Source of the DNA: a bacterium | Lineage (GTDB): Bacteria > Bdellovibrionota_C > UBA2361 > OMII01 | Direction: 5' to 3' | Length of the DNA: 20,769 nucleotides | NCBI GenBank assembly: GCA_017853915.1 | Contig: JAFMIS010000007.1 | Location: 1-20,769 of the forward strand | Shown here: positions 12,953-20,769 of the stretch, piece by piece | Position numbering within the stretch: the first letter of the stretch is position 1 | How the letters are laid out: each line of letters begins with the position of its first letter | Translations under genes and position numbers: made by a program | Notes under the pieces: model-generated | The model's input: the letters and a program-made list of their open reading frames with translations, nothing else | Databases searched by the model: none | Told to the model about the DNA's origin: nothing

Positions 12953-14626
12953 TTAGGCGTTGCACAGCTTGCGCGTGAATTCGCGCGGGCGGGGCGCTCG
13001 AAAGCTCTCATAGTGAGATTTGAGGGCAGCTTGTTCCTCTGACGCGACTCGCGAGTCGCTCTCAAGGGTGTAGGGGTGTGAGTGCCACTTGTGGAAGCAC
13101 GACTGCCAGTACTCAAAGGTCCGAAGGTCATCCGGCGTCCCCCAGCATACGTAGTGGCCCACCTCAAAGTTCACGACCTTGAGACCAAGTTGAATCGCGT
13201 CGTTGATCAGAGAGTCAACGTACAGCTCCCCATTGACGCGACCATCTCGCTCTATCAGAGAGGTCGCCGCTCGAACGAAGTCGGAGGTTCTCTTGAAGGT
13301 GAACGTGCCGATGATGATCGGGTCCGTCTTTGGGTCGGTGAGCGGAACCTTTACCGAGGCGCGTTTAACAACGTTGCCCTCAACTTCGAGCCATCCGTAC
13401 CCTTGTGGCTTCTTGGCGGATCCAGGGTACCCGCGCTTGCTCCAGACGATAACGTCAACGGTAGGGTCGTTGTAGAGCGCCTGATACCGAGCTGAGTCGT
13501 ACAGAACCCCGTTGTCGCACGCCCCGATTGTAAGAGGTTCGTGCGGCTCAATCCCTGTGAGACCGGCGAGGCATGTTCGCGCCTGTCCATCTGTTACTTG
13601 AGGAAGGATGACGTGCTTTGATTTCGGAAATGCTTTCGTGAGAGCGCTCAAGATATCGCCGAGGCCAGCCAGGTCTTTACGAAGGATAAACACCTGGCTC
13701 TCGGTCTTTGGAAGATCCTGAGAAGCTTGAACGACCATCGGGGAACCAGATACTGAGATCAGAGGCTTTGGAGTCTCGTACCCCGCGTCGGCGAACCGAC
13801 TGCCGAGCCCCGCCATCGGAATTAACAAACGACCGGGGAGCGTTGTTGTGTCTCGTGATGATGTGGATAACGTTTTGAATATCGCTGACCACTCGTTGTA
13901 CTCAGCTACATCCTCGGGAGTTCCCCACTGCATGAAGTGCTCAAGTTTATAGATGCTGACGCGAAGCCCTTCATCCATCATCGGCTTCATCGCCATGCTG
14001 ACGTAGAACTCGCCGTTTACTCGGAGGTCCTCATCCATGCATCGCTTGAAGTAGCGCTTGAGGATCTCTCCACTTCGGAAGTAGAACGTCCCGCTTGAGG
14101 CGTATTCGTTCATTCGGTTATCGGTAAAGGGCTTCTTCTCTTGAATATCAGTAGCCCACAATCCATCTTCTCGAAGAAAGGCGTAGTTGGTGGTACCGAG
14201 CATGTGGGGGTGAAAGCCGCGATAGCACGGGAGGCAGGCATCACTACGACTCTCGCGAACGAAGGAACGGAAGTCAGTGAAGTTCCAGTAACAGGTGAAG
14301 TCGCAGTAGTTGATCACCACCTCTTCATCATCCTTGAGCCGATCGAATACCTGACTGACGGCGTACACCGGTCCGAGCTTGTGCTGCGGAATGGGCACGA
14401 TCTGAGATGTAACTGGGAGCCCCTCAAGGGTCTCACGCATGCGGTAGTCGCTTACCTTGAGGTGCTCCTCGTTGCAGATAAAGATGAATTCGTTGTCTCC
14501 TGGAAACATCTCGACGACGTGCTGCGCCATCGGCTTGCCCTCCATCGGAATGAGGGCTTTGGGAAGGGAGTATCCCGCCTTCTTGAAGCGCTCACCGAGA
14601 CCTGACATGGGGATTATTATTTTCAT
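12953..14626 (-). CDS. Tandem (double-domain) sugar-type nucleotidyltransferase
   Basis: A 557-residue protein made of two NTP-transferase domains in a row. Domain 1 (~1-240) starts MKIIIPMSGLGERF, KKAGYSLPKALIP; domain 2 (~266-535) starts LLIPMAGLGSRFADAGYE, TPKPLI. Both keep the nucleotide-binding G-x-G-x-RF loop, the PK(A/P)LI lysine, an acidic pair or single Asp at the metal site (NYCDF; GACDN), NGE(F/L)YV and a W-GTP-(E/D)D end motif. Such enzymes join a sugar or small-molecule phosphate to a nucleotide, releasing pyrophosphate. The halves are clearly diverged, so they may activate two different phosphates or one may be regulatory. AAAGGAAA lies before ATG 14626. It sits 12 bp after the uncharacterised gene upstream. 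Confidence 0.9.
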   Translation of the reverse strand: MKIIIPMSGLGERFKKAGYSLPKALIPMEGKPMAQHVVEMFPGDNEFIFICNEEHLKVSDYRMRETLEGLPVTSQIVPIPQHKLGPVYAVSQVFDRLKDDEEVVINYCDFTCYWNFTDFRSFVRESRSDACLPCYRGFHPHMLGTTNYAFLREDGLWATDIQEKKPFTDNRMNEYASSGTFYFRSGEILKRYFKRCMDEDLRVNGEFYVSMAMKPMMDEGLRVSIYKLEHFMQWGTPEDVAEYNEWSAIFKTLSTSSRDTTTLPGRLLIPMAGLGSRFADAGYETPKPLISVSGSPMVVQASQDLPKTESQVFILRKDLAGLGDILSALTKAFPKSKHVILPQVTDGQARTCLAGLTGIEPHEPLTIGACDNGVLYDSARYQALYNDPTVDVIVWSKRGYPGSAKKPQGYGWLEVEGNVVKRASVKVPLTDPKTDPIIIGTFTFKRTSDFVRAATSLIERDGRVNGELYVDSLINDAIQLGLKVVNFEVGHYVCWGTPDDLRTFEYWQSCFHKWHSHPYTLESDSRVASEEQAALKSHYESFRAPRPREFTRKLCNA

Positions 14627-14638
14627 CGCAGTTTCCTT

Positions 14639-15490
14639 TTAAGCGGCCGAAAGAACGTTAGAGGTGTGTGGGAGAGTCCAGTTTTCGAGGTGACGGCTCC
14701 ACTGGCTGAACAGCGGTACGTCGGTCATGACAAGTGGTTGTCGCACGCCGTTCTCTTTAAGGTTTGTGGCGAGCGCGTCGATCTGTGCTCCCTCTCCCCA
14801 TCGGGATGGGCAGCACACAATGAACTCAATAGTCGGTGCCAGCGCGTACATCCGTTCGATCTCAGACTTGTGCACGAGAGGCTTCGCTCCAGGGGTGTTA
14901 AACCCGATCGGATCTAAAAAGACCGCGTGTGGAACGGAGAAGGATTCTTGGCTTTCAAGAATAGACAGGATCCCAGCAAGTGGCTCGATGCGTGAGATGC
15001 GTATGGCGAGGGGCGCTATCGGACCGAAGCGTTTTTCACGCAAAATTCTGTCGGTTGCTGGGTACTCCTGGTCTAAAAGCACGACCTCTTTTGTAGGCAC
15101 ACCTAGCTCGGCGCATCGCTCGATGAACCACTCCTCGCTACCGTGAGTTTTTAGGTTTGCTAGGAGCATTCCATGGGGAACTCCAGCCTTCTCCTCAAGA
15201 GCGCGCTTGGTTCCCCAGGCTGCCAAAAATGTCTCGAGGGTAGGGTAGCTGTCTAACTGTTTAAGTGATGGATTGAGGTGGGTCAGGACGGTTGGACCGT
15301 CTCTAAAAATCCAGAAGTCGACCTCGGCTGCAGAGCTCAGTGGCACCAAGAGGTGTCCGGTTTTCGAATCGAGAATTGAGATTCCGGACTTGCTGCCGAC
15401 GAGCTCTCTGAGAAACGAGTTCTCCCCTTCAGCTGAGTGAGGCAGGTTGAGGCGATGCACCATCAAGCGATGATCGATAGTTCCTGGCAC
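14639..15490 (-). CDS. Uncharacterised protein in the glycan operon
   Basis: 283 residues, soluble, no signal peptide or membrane helix. I do not recognise the family. Visible points: an N-terminal beta-rich part (SGISILDSKTGHLLVPL; FWIFRDGPTVLTHLN), a central alpha/beta section (HGMLLANLKTHGSEEWFIER; EVVLLDQEYPATDR) and a C-terminal alternating part (HAVFLDPIGFNTPGAKPLVH; IEFIVCCPSRWGEGAQID; QPLVMTDVPLFS). The last part suggests a TIM-barrel or Rossmann-like fold with a small-molecule or phosphate site. The start is GTG 15490 with GGAG 7 bases upstream; no better start exists. Position between the aldolase and the nucleotidyltransferase implies a role in making or activating the same compound. 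Confidence 0.8.
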   Translation of the reverse strand: MPGTIDHRLMVHRLNLPHSAEGENSFLRELVGSKSGISILDSKTGHLLVPLSSAAEVDFWIFRDGPTVLTHLNPSLKQLDSYPTLETFLAAWGTKRALEEKAGVPHGMLLANLKTHGSEEWFIERCAELGVPTKEVVLLDQEYPATDRILREKRFGPIAPLAIRISRIEPLAGILSILESQESFSVPHAVFLDPIGFNTPGAKPLVHKSEIERMYALAPTIEFIVCCPSRWGEGAQIDALATNLKENGVRQPLVMTDVPLFSQWSRHLENWTLPHTSNVLSAA

Positions 15491-15574
15491 TCAAAGACTC
15501 CACATGAGACTTAGGCGGTTTGAAATCAGCCACTTATGATAGGGAGAGGGAGAATTATTGTCAAAAAGGCGAGG

Positions 15575-15598
15575 GTGCCCCGCGGAAGGGGCGGGCAC
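15575..15598 (-). terminator. Hairpin inside the operon, between aldolase and uncharacterised gene
   Basis: On the minus strand GTGCCCGC and GCGGGGCAC pair as an 8-bp stem with a one-base bulge. TTTTT follows 8 bases later (15564-15568 on the plus strand as AAAAA). It lies in the 136-bp gap, the largest in the operon, and could be a partial terminator, attenuator or mRNA-processing hairpin. Confidence 0.35.
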
Positions 15599-15626
15599 TA
15601 CGATCCGTGTTCGGCGTCAAGATAGT

Positions 15627-16652
15627 TTACCGAGTCCTATCAAGAGCTTGGCGATGCTTCTCCGCGTCCCAGTCGAGAAGCTCCTCGATTTGTGGTTCCG
15701 ACAGATATGAAAATTTATCGGACGGCTCAACCCGAGAAGCCAGTAACCCGAGGCAGGTGACCAAATCGTCGGACCCTTGACTAGCGGAAGCCTTCAAGAG
15801 CACGCCGTGTTGTCTGACAACCGTGGCCACGGCAGTTGGAGAGGCGGGCAGCTCCGCTAGGTCGTTCACCACCTCAACCTCGCGCCCCAGAAAGACCGCT
15901 TGATCGGGGCACAACACTCCCTGCACCAACCGGTCGAGTGTTTCTCCACAAAACGCCAGAGTGTGGGCATGGTTCTCCCTTGGGAGTCGATACTCGGGAT
16001 GGGATGCGACCCAGGATTGTAGAGCAGAGCTTGGCGAGGATGACTCGTTGGTAGGGGAGCGCTCAAGACGTCTCTCTACCTCATCCAGGAGGACCTCCGC
16101 GCCCTCACATGAATCCGCCGCAACTATTAGACCGTGGTTCTGCAGCACCCATACGCTGGGAGATTGCGCCAGCGTCTTCTGAAGCTCCCACGTGAGTGGC
16201 CACCCAGGCTTTGCGTAGGGAACCAAGGCCCATGGGAGGCCCGCGAGTCGTTCTTCAAGCGCCTGTCGCGCGTTGACTCTGATCGCGTGAGCGAGCGTTC
16301 TAACAGAATGGAGGTGCACCACCACTGTTTGGGGAATGACTGCGTGAAGCGGGGTCTCTATTGAGCCGCGTAGTGGCCCCTTGAGGTTGGCGTTAAAATC
16401 TATCTCTTCTCCGCGCCCGATCGCTGACAGGAGACGCTGCTGGTCCATCTCAACAAATATATCTTCGTTGAGTGCCTGGCTAAGTCTCTTGCCAGACGCC
16501 TTAATGATAAGAGCTTTGCTATCCTTAATTGATGTGTTCCCACCAGCGCCTTGGGTAAGGAGAGGGTCCGCACCGTAACGAGCTGAGAGTTGGGCTAGCT
16601 TGTGTAGGAGTTGGGATTGCACAGCTTTTGGTCCTGTAGGTTCTATGGTCAA
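15627..16652 (-). CDS. Class II aldolase/adducin family protein
   Basis: 341 residues. Zinc-dependent class II aldolase motifs: GAGGNTSIK at 35-43 and KASGKRL at 51-57 (phosphate-binding loops), Glu99 (SIETPLH), the metal ligands His113 and His115 (VVHLHS) and His173 (LQNHGLIV). The C-terminal SYLSEPQIEELLDWDAEKHRQAL is common in the longer members of the family. Relatives (FucA, RhaD, AraD, MtnB, OtnC types) cleave, epimerise, dehydrate or decarboxylate phosphorylated sugars. At ~341 residues it is longer than FucA (~215), with a second region of unknown role. It starts with TTG at 16652, overlapping the upstream stop as TTGA, which indicates coupling; the Shine-Dalgarno is weak. Confidence 0.88.
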   Translation of the reverse strand: MTIEPTGPKAVQSQLLHKLAQLSARYGADPLLTQGAGGNTSIKDSKALIIKASGKRLSQALNEDIFVEMDQQRLLSAIGRGEEIDFNANLKGPLRGSIETPLHAVIPQTVVVHLHSVRTLAHAIRVNARQALEERLAGLPWALVPYAKPGWPLTWELQKTLAQSPSVWVLQNHGLIVAADSCEGAEVLLDEVERRLERSPTNESSSPSSALQSWVASHPEYRLPRENHAHTLAFCGETLDRLVQGVLCPDQAVFLGREVEVVNDLAELPASPTAVATVVRQHGVLLKASASQGSDDLVTCLGLLASRVEPSDKFSYLSEPQIEELLDWDAEKHRQALDRTR

Positions 16653-18583
16653 TCTCGAGGTCGGTAGATAGTAAGTACTCCGCCGTGCTCTCCCCCGTAG
16701 GATGATACTTTGTAAAAGTAGCTCTTCGAATCCAGAGGAACGCGCTCTAGTGAGGATATAAACGATTGCAGACCTGGCATGCCCTCTCGGTGTTGAAGTT
16801 CACGCCGAGTTCCTGATTGAACTACGAGCGCTTGAATGCCGTTGGCTTGAGCGAACGCTCTTACTTCCACCGGTGGACGAGGTTGCGCGAGGTAGGACGT
16901 CATCACATTCTGCACGTATTCCCAGCGGGCGCTCTCCCAGAAGCTAAAGCCAGACAGCCATAGAACCGACTTGTTATAGATTGGTGACCCGCCCAGGATA
17001 ACGAAATTGCCGCCAACCTCGGCTCGCTTTAGAGTGCCAAGAGTCTCACGATATGGGAAATTGGCCGATGTTGTGATTCGCATGCGGGGCCACTGATGAT
17101 AGTTTATATCCAGCGATAAATTAGAGTTTACTTCTAGAGTTGATACCATTCCGATCGCGAGCACCGCGCACCCGTATTTCAAGAGAGAGTCGGCCAAACG
17201 AGAACAAGCAAATACCAGCAAAAACGCTATAAAGGGAGCTATGTACTCAGCCTGGTATCGCCCAAGTCCCCATAGGTACTGCCAGATGGTGTGGAATAGA
17301 ACAAAAGAAGGAATTGCAAGCAGAAGAGGCATTGCTTCTTGCCAGCGAGGTTTTCGAATCCAAATCGCGAGAGCTATGGCAGTAATGATGAGCCAAGGCA
17401 GTGTGGTTGAGTTCGCCGCACTCATTATAGCCACTCCGCTCTCAATCGCTTGTGAAAGGAGATCAAGCTTCGCCTGTTGAGTCACACCGACCGCTGGATG
17501 CCCGAGTTTTGAAACGGAATAGAGGTAGGGAATGTCGATTATGAGTGGGGCAAAAACGAGCAAAAGGGGCCCGATCTGCCAATTTTTTCGGTTGCTCGCG
17601 AAACCCAGAGCAATGAGCCCCCAGGTTATTACGGCCGATTGTCTACATAATGTTCCGATCGCCGCAGCGATAGCCGCTGCCACAAGGAATTCACGCCGCT
17701 GATGGTTGAAATATTTGTGGACGAAAAGAACAACAAAAATGTAGGCGCAAAATCCGTAGATGGACGGCTCCACTGCTTCTGATGAGTAGAAAACGGTCGG
17801 GATAAAGCCGATCGATGCGCAGACAGTGGCGTGCCACCAATGTGGTTGTTGGGGAGCTCTCTCTCGTAGGTACCTCATCAGCGCCCATTGCGTACATGCA
17901 AGCGCCAGAATTCCCGGGATTCTGAAAGCGAAAGAATTGTATCCGAAAATCAGAGTGGATAAGAGCAGCGGGATGAGGCGCCCCGGAGGATGCACCTCCG
18001 CGGGAAGATTCATCCAGAGACCGTAACATGCTGATATGGCGAAAAACATCGTCCAGCCAGCAACTTGATGAGAACGCAGGTTGGGACAATGCTTGTCCGT
18101 TATTCGCCGTGTAGCGACGAGGGTGCATGCCAACGCCACTAAAGTTATAACACTGAAGGATAGTGCTCGCCAAAGGTCGATAACATTCATGTGTCGCGGA
18201 TCAAGAAGTTTCCACATGCTGGATCGGAAGGATTCCATCGAGGTTCGCGAGAAAGCAGGCTGTAGATCCCTGTATAATGACTCTAAGGGGAGTGCTCGAT
18301 TCGCGTGATACAGCTCGTCTCCACCAAGGGAGTAAAAAAGACCGCTCCAGTGTGCTATTATGTTCAGAAGAACGAATCCCAAGAAGACCTTGGCATCCGT
18401 CTGAGATATCTCAACTTCGTAGCGATGTTTACGGTAAACAAGTAGCAAAAACGCGCAGAGCAAAATGGTGATTACGGTCACCCAGAGCTGTGAGAGGGGA
18501 AGTGCAAGCCTTTGAATTATGCAAGACCAGATGAGGCAGATTATTAAAGGCCCCTCGGGCTTCCATTTCATCCTGAGGTGCAT
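16649..18583 (-). CDS. GT-C-type polytopic membrane glycosyltransferase (PMT/ArnT-like)
   Basis: A 644-residue protein with about a dozen membrane helices and a soluble C-terminal domain (~500-644). The first external loop carries GGDELYHANRA (~87-97), the acidic Asp-Glu site expected in GT-C enzymes that use polyprenyl-phosphate sugars; LPAEVHPPGRL and FYSSEAVEPS resemble other loop motifs of the group. It probably glycosylates a lipid or surface polymer on the outer face of the inner membrane, using the donor made by the GT2 enzyme. ATG 18583 has GGAGAG upstream. It is the first gene of the operon, so a promoter should lie in 18584-18700, but none was convincing. The 5' side abuts a plus-strand gene remnant. 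Confidence 0.85.
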   Translation of the reverse strand: MHLRMKWKPEGPLIICLIWSCIIQRLALPLSQLWVTVITILLCAFLLLVYRKHRYEVEISQTDAKVFLGFVLLNIIAHWSGLFYSLGGDELYHANRALPLESLYRDLQPAFSRTSMESFRSSMWKLLDPRHMNVIDLWRALSFSVITLVALACTLVATRRITDKHCPNLRSHQVAGWTMFFAISACYGLWMNLPAEVHPPGRLIPLLLSTLIFGYNSFAFRIPGILALACTQWALMRYLRERAPQQPHWWHATVCASIGFIPTVFYSSEAVEPSIYGFCAYIFVVLFVHKYFNHQRREFLVAAAIAAAIGTLCRQSAVITWGLIALGFASNRKNWQIGPLLLVFAPLIIDIPYLYSVSKLGHPAVGVTQQAKLDLLSQAIESGVAIMSAANSTTLPWLIITAIALAIWIRKPRWQEAMPLLLAIPSFVLFHTIWQYLWGLGRYQAEYIAPFIAFLLVFACSRLADSLLKYGCAVLAIGMVSTLEVNSNLSLDINYHQWPRMRITTSANFPYRETLGTLKRAEVGGNFVILGGSPIYNKSVLWLSGFSFWESARWEYVQNVMTSYLAQPRPPVEVRAFAQANGIQALVVQSGTRRELQHREGMPGLQSFISSLERVPLDSKSYFYKVSSYGGEHGGVLTIYRPRD

Positions 18584-18672
18584 CGATAGGCTCTCCTAAC
18601 CACTTGTTCAACGATTCCAGCGGTCTTCGGTACTGTAGCGCAAGTCTTCGGGTAGACGGAAGGTGAGTTTAA

Positions 18673-19227
18673 TGGTGCCCTCCAATAATTCGTCAGCGGT
18701 ATATTCGGGTTCCGCCAGAGGCCGCCTCGGTAACGATTGAAGAGTTCAGGAAGCGATTCCCTAAGTATCAAATCAAAGACCTTGGTCTTGATGAGAGTCT
18801 CAAAGTCCACGTGCTAGAGGTCGAGGATACCCCTGCTTTAGTGCAAGGGAGGTGGAGTCGAGCAGATCGGCTTGTGTATGAAGGCAATTCCGTGTTCGGC
18901 ACGGTGACGACGTCTAAGCCTGATACCCTGGTGTTGCGGTGGTTGCACAATCCCCATTTTGTGGTCACGTTGAACGGAAAGCCGGCTGAGACTCGGCAGG
19001 ACGCGAGGGGGCGTGTGTTAGTGCGAATTCCTCGGGCGGGTCAATATGGTCTGAGGCTTCGATACTATCCTAAAGACCTGATAGTCATGTACTGGATATG
19101 CGCAAGTGCTGCTTTGGGAGTCGTATTTGCCATCTGGCTCCGTCGGTTGCTCGCCCAATTCGATAACGCCTGGCAAGGGAAGACCCAGAATGGCTTTCCC
19201 GCAGGAGGTAGGGAATGCTATGAGTAG
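18673..19227 (+). pseudogene. C-terminal remnant of a YfhO/GT-C-like membrane protein
   Basis: The frame is open from 18673 (after TAA 18670-18672) to TAG 19225-19227 and contains no ATG; the only starts are GTGs deep inside, e.g. 18811. It reads ...APVxx-type soluble sequence (VPPEAASVTIEEFRKRFPKY), then LRWLHNPHFVVTLNGKPAETRQ, RGRVLVRIPRAGQYGLRLRYYPKD, one membrane helix LIVMYWICASAALGVVFAIWL, and a basic tail. That is the usual ending of YfhO-type and related large membrane proteins, where a beta-sandwich precedes the last helix. The several hundred residues expected upstream are missing; the divergent GT-C gene starts 90 bp away instead. Family assignment is moderate. Confidence 0.55.
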
Positions 19228-19315
19228 GGCGGAAAAGGTGTCCGAATCACCTGGCAAAGGGAAGTGCCAGGCGAAGCAAAGTGAGAGGGCAAGGTATGGG
19301 TCGTTCGTTCGCTGA
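19220..19315 (+). CDS. Short open frame with strong ribosome-binding site before the methyltransferase
   Basis: AGGAGG at 19203-19208 is the best Shine-Dalgarno in this area and precedes ATG 19220, which opens a 31-residue basic frame (MSRAEKVSESPGKGKCQAKQ...) ending at 19315, out of frame with and overlapping the methyltransferase start. It contains a 7-bp hairpin (CCTGGCA / TGCCAGG, 19250-19271). It could be a leader peptide for translational coupling or the original methyltransferase N-terminus separated by a frameshift. No homology is recognised. Confidence 0.3.
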   Translation: MSRAEKVSESPGKGKCQAKQSERARYGSFVR

Positions 19316-20423
19316 GAGAAGTAGTGGAGCCCGAGATATACTTCGGGTTATTGCGAGTGGTTTTTTTGACCGAGGCTTCTACGAGAAGAATAATCCTGAC
19401 GTACCGCGGGGGGGCCTAGCCTCGTTGCGCCACTTTATGCTCTACGGTGGAAGTGAGGGGCGTGCTCCATCCCCAAAGTTTGATAGCAAGTTTTATCTTC
19501 GCCAGTATCCAGACGTAAAGGACGCGGGGATAAATCCGTTGGTGCACTTCCTCCGATTCGGTAGAGCTGAGAAGCGTTTTCCAAATCGTCAAGCTCTTAT
19601 GCTGGACGGGAGGGACTTTGCCAATCAATCTTCTCTGCGAGCTTTTGTCGATATTCTCCAGGAGTCCAAAGAGAAAAGCAGGTCGACAACCACCGAGGTC
19701 GATCTGTTCGATGTGTTTGGAGATAAACAGCCTGAGCGACGTGATGTTCGCCGCCTGATTGCCGATGTGTTCCTCGAGGGGAATGGTGTCGAAGTGGGCG
19801 CGCTTCAAGATCCCCTCCCTGTACCGGCCGAAGCCATGGTGAAGTACGTGGATAGGTTTTCTAAGTCAGATCTCTATCTTCAATACCCCGAATTAAGAGG
19901 GGCGCCATTAGTGGAGGTCGATATTGTTGACAACGGAGAGCAGCTTTTTACACTGCCGGCGCAATCTCAGGATTTCGTTATCGCAAACCACTTCCTGGAA
20001 CACGCCGAGGATCCTATCTCCACTCTCAAGAACTTTTGCAGGGTGGTTCGACCAGGCGGATATCTGTATATCGCGGTGCCGGATCAGACGAGTACTTTCG
20101 ATCAAGACCGAGTACCAACCACGCTTCAGCATCTGATTGATGACCACCGCAACGGTCCTGCAAAATCTCGCCATGGGCACTTTGTAGAGTGGGTGACCCT
20201 CTGCGAGCCGCACTTCGGCAGGAGGTATGCGGCGAACGAAGTCGATGCTCGAGTTGAGGAGCTTGAGGCTAAGGACTACAGTATTCACTTTCACTGTTGG
20301 CGCCCCGAGGACTTTAAGACGTTCCTTCAGTACTGTTCTGAGGAGGGTGGGATCGATTTTGAAGTATCACTCTTTGCTCGGTGTCCGGGGGAGATGGTGG
20401 TTGTGCTCAGAGTGCGAGGGTAG
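19296..20423 (+). CDS. SAM methyltransferase with N-terminal polysaccharide-type repeats
   Basis: 375 residues from ATG 19296, chosen because AGAGGG lies 6-7 bases upstream; GTG 19281 would add five residues. The N-terminus holds two copies of a ~35-residue repeat: FFDRGFYEKNNPDVPRGG...LRHFMLYGGSEGRAPS, and FDSKFYLRQYPDVKDAG...LVHFLRFGRAEKRFP. This FY...NPDV...G..P..HF...G..EGR.P unit is common beside glycosyltransferase and methyltransferase domains of surface polysaccharide loci. The catalytic part has GVEVGALQDPLPVP (motif I region), YVDRF, VDIVDNGEQL, DFVIANHFLEHAEDP (motif IV) and VVRPGGYLYIAVPD. A role in modifying or capping a surface glycan is inferred. It is transcribed opposite to the adjacent glycan operon. 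Confidence 0.85.
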   Translation: MGRSFAERSSGARDILRVIASGFFDRGFYEKNNPDVPRGGLASLRHFMLYGGSEGRAPSPKFDSKFYLRQYPDVKDAGINPLVHFLRFGRAEKRFPNRQALMLDGRDFANQSSLRAFVDILQESKEKSRSTTTEVDLFDVFGDKQPERRDVRRLIADVFLEGNGVEVGALQDPLPVPAEAMVKYVDRFSKSDLYLQYPELRGAPLVEVDIVDNGEQLFTLPAQSQDFVIANHFLEHAEDPISTLKNFCRVVRPGGYLYIAVPDQTSTFDQDRVPTTLQHLIDDHRNGPAKSRHGHFVEWVTLCEPHFGRRYAANEVDARVEELEAKDYSIHFHCWRPEDFKTFLQYCSEEGGIDFEVSLFARCPGEMVVVLRVRG

Positions 20424-20699
20424 TTTCCTTGCGAGGAATCTCGTTTCCTTGGGGCGATTGCTTTCGTTTCTTTTCGCCGATAGTCGTCAGGACAGGCTCT
20501 CCACTTTGCCAATTTACTTACACCTTTGTGGTGAACCGAGGGTGGCCTCGGCTGGGCTTGCGAAATAAGCCGGGGATTGAGCTGTGCCTTTCATTCGCCG
20601 GTTTCTACCCGAATGGTCTGGGCATTGGTCTTTAACGTTATTCAGATGTACTGTTCTATCGCTTGGAATTAAAGTAATAGTCTTGCGGTGCGGCATGCT
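20424..20699. other. Intergenic region
   Basis: Contains a hairpin CCGAGG-GTGG-CCTCGG at 20536-20551 without a T-run. AT-rich sequence near 20665-20680 may hold a promoter for the following gene, but no clear -35/-10 pair is seen. Open frames here are unsupported. Confidence 0.45.
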
Positions 20700-20769
20700 A
20701 TGGCGATTCGTTGTTTAAAAACAATAGTGGGTAGGTTTGCGGTTGCTTCGCTGCTGCTCGCCAGTTTTT
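20700..20769 (+). CDS. Start of a probable secreted or membrane protein (cut by window edge)
   Basis: From ATG 20700 the frame reads MAIRCLKTIVGRFAVASLLLASF and stays open to the end. A short basic start (Arg4, Lys7, Arg12) followed by a hydrophobic AVASLLLASF core is the pattern of a Sec signal peptide. The Shine-Dalgarno is weak and only 23 codons are visible, so the gene is tentative. Confidence 0.4.
   Translation, partial: MAIRCLKTIVGRFAVASLLLASF

Noticed and set aside
14141..14605. 154-residue plus-strand frame opposite the nucleotidyltransferase
   Set aside because: Antisense to conserved catalytic motifs of domain 1 and not similar to anything I recognise.

Overview
The window is bacterial DNA of moderate GC content. 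No rRNA, tRNA or other taxon-specific marker was found, so the phylum cannot be named. The glycan genes (lipid-linked-type glycosyltransferases, sugar-activating enzymes) fit an environmental, probably Gram-negative, bacterium. The window divides into an accessory region (1-~5000), a short housekeeping-like stretch (~5000-8220) and a surface-glycan-type locus (8480-20423).

(1) 1-4388 carries a diversity-generating retroelement (DGR) with passengers. The 3' end of a target gene (1-156) contains a variable repeat (VR1, 39-147). A template repeat (TR, 618-723) differs from VR1 only at TR adenines, apart from one in-frame codon insertion/deletion. An Avd-like four-helix-bundle gene lies on the minus strand (742-1092) and a DGR-type reverse transcriptase on the plus strand (1084-2151); their 5' ends overlap divergently. 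A GC-rich tyrosine recombinase (2232-3197, minus) follows, with a perfect 15-6-15 inverted repeat directly upstream that resembles loxP in layout. Next is a HigB/HigA-type toxin-antitoxin pair (3328-4021, plus) with its own near-palindromic operator. The region ends with a second, more diverged VR-like gene end on the minus strand (4107-4388). Both gene ends are followed by the same hairpin-containing cassette, so the RT-recombinase-TA block lies between inverted copies of the post-VR sequence.

(2) About 4389-8219: a 5'-truncated DUF445 gene, a short-chain dehydrogenase, a small conserved protein, a Nudix hydrolase and a KAS III (FabH-like) enzyme.

(3) 8480-18583 is a tightly packed eight-gene minus-strand operon. 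In transcription order: GT-C-type membrane protein, class II aldolase, uncharacterised protein, tandem double nucleotidyltransferase, GT2 glycosyltransferase, a fusion of a polytopic glycosyltransferase with a phosphoribulokinase/uridine-kinase-like domain, HAD phosphatase, SAM methyltransferase. Kinase, nucleotidyltransferases, aldolase and phosphatase together suggest a pathway that makes and activates an unusual small sugar or polyol and passes it through a lipid-linked intermediate to a surface glycan. The substrate cannot be read from the sequence. On the plus strand beyond it lie a 5'-truncated YfhO-like remnant, a methyltransferase with N-terminal polysaccharide-type repeats (19296-20423) and the first codons of a probably secreted protein at the window edge.

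The most notable items are the DGR, with its antisense avd and two VR ends in opposite orientation, and the glycosyltransferase-kinase fusion within the operon.
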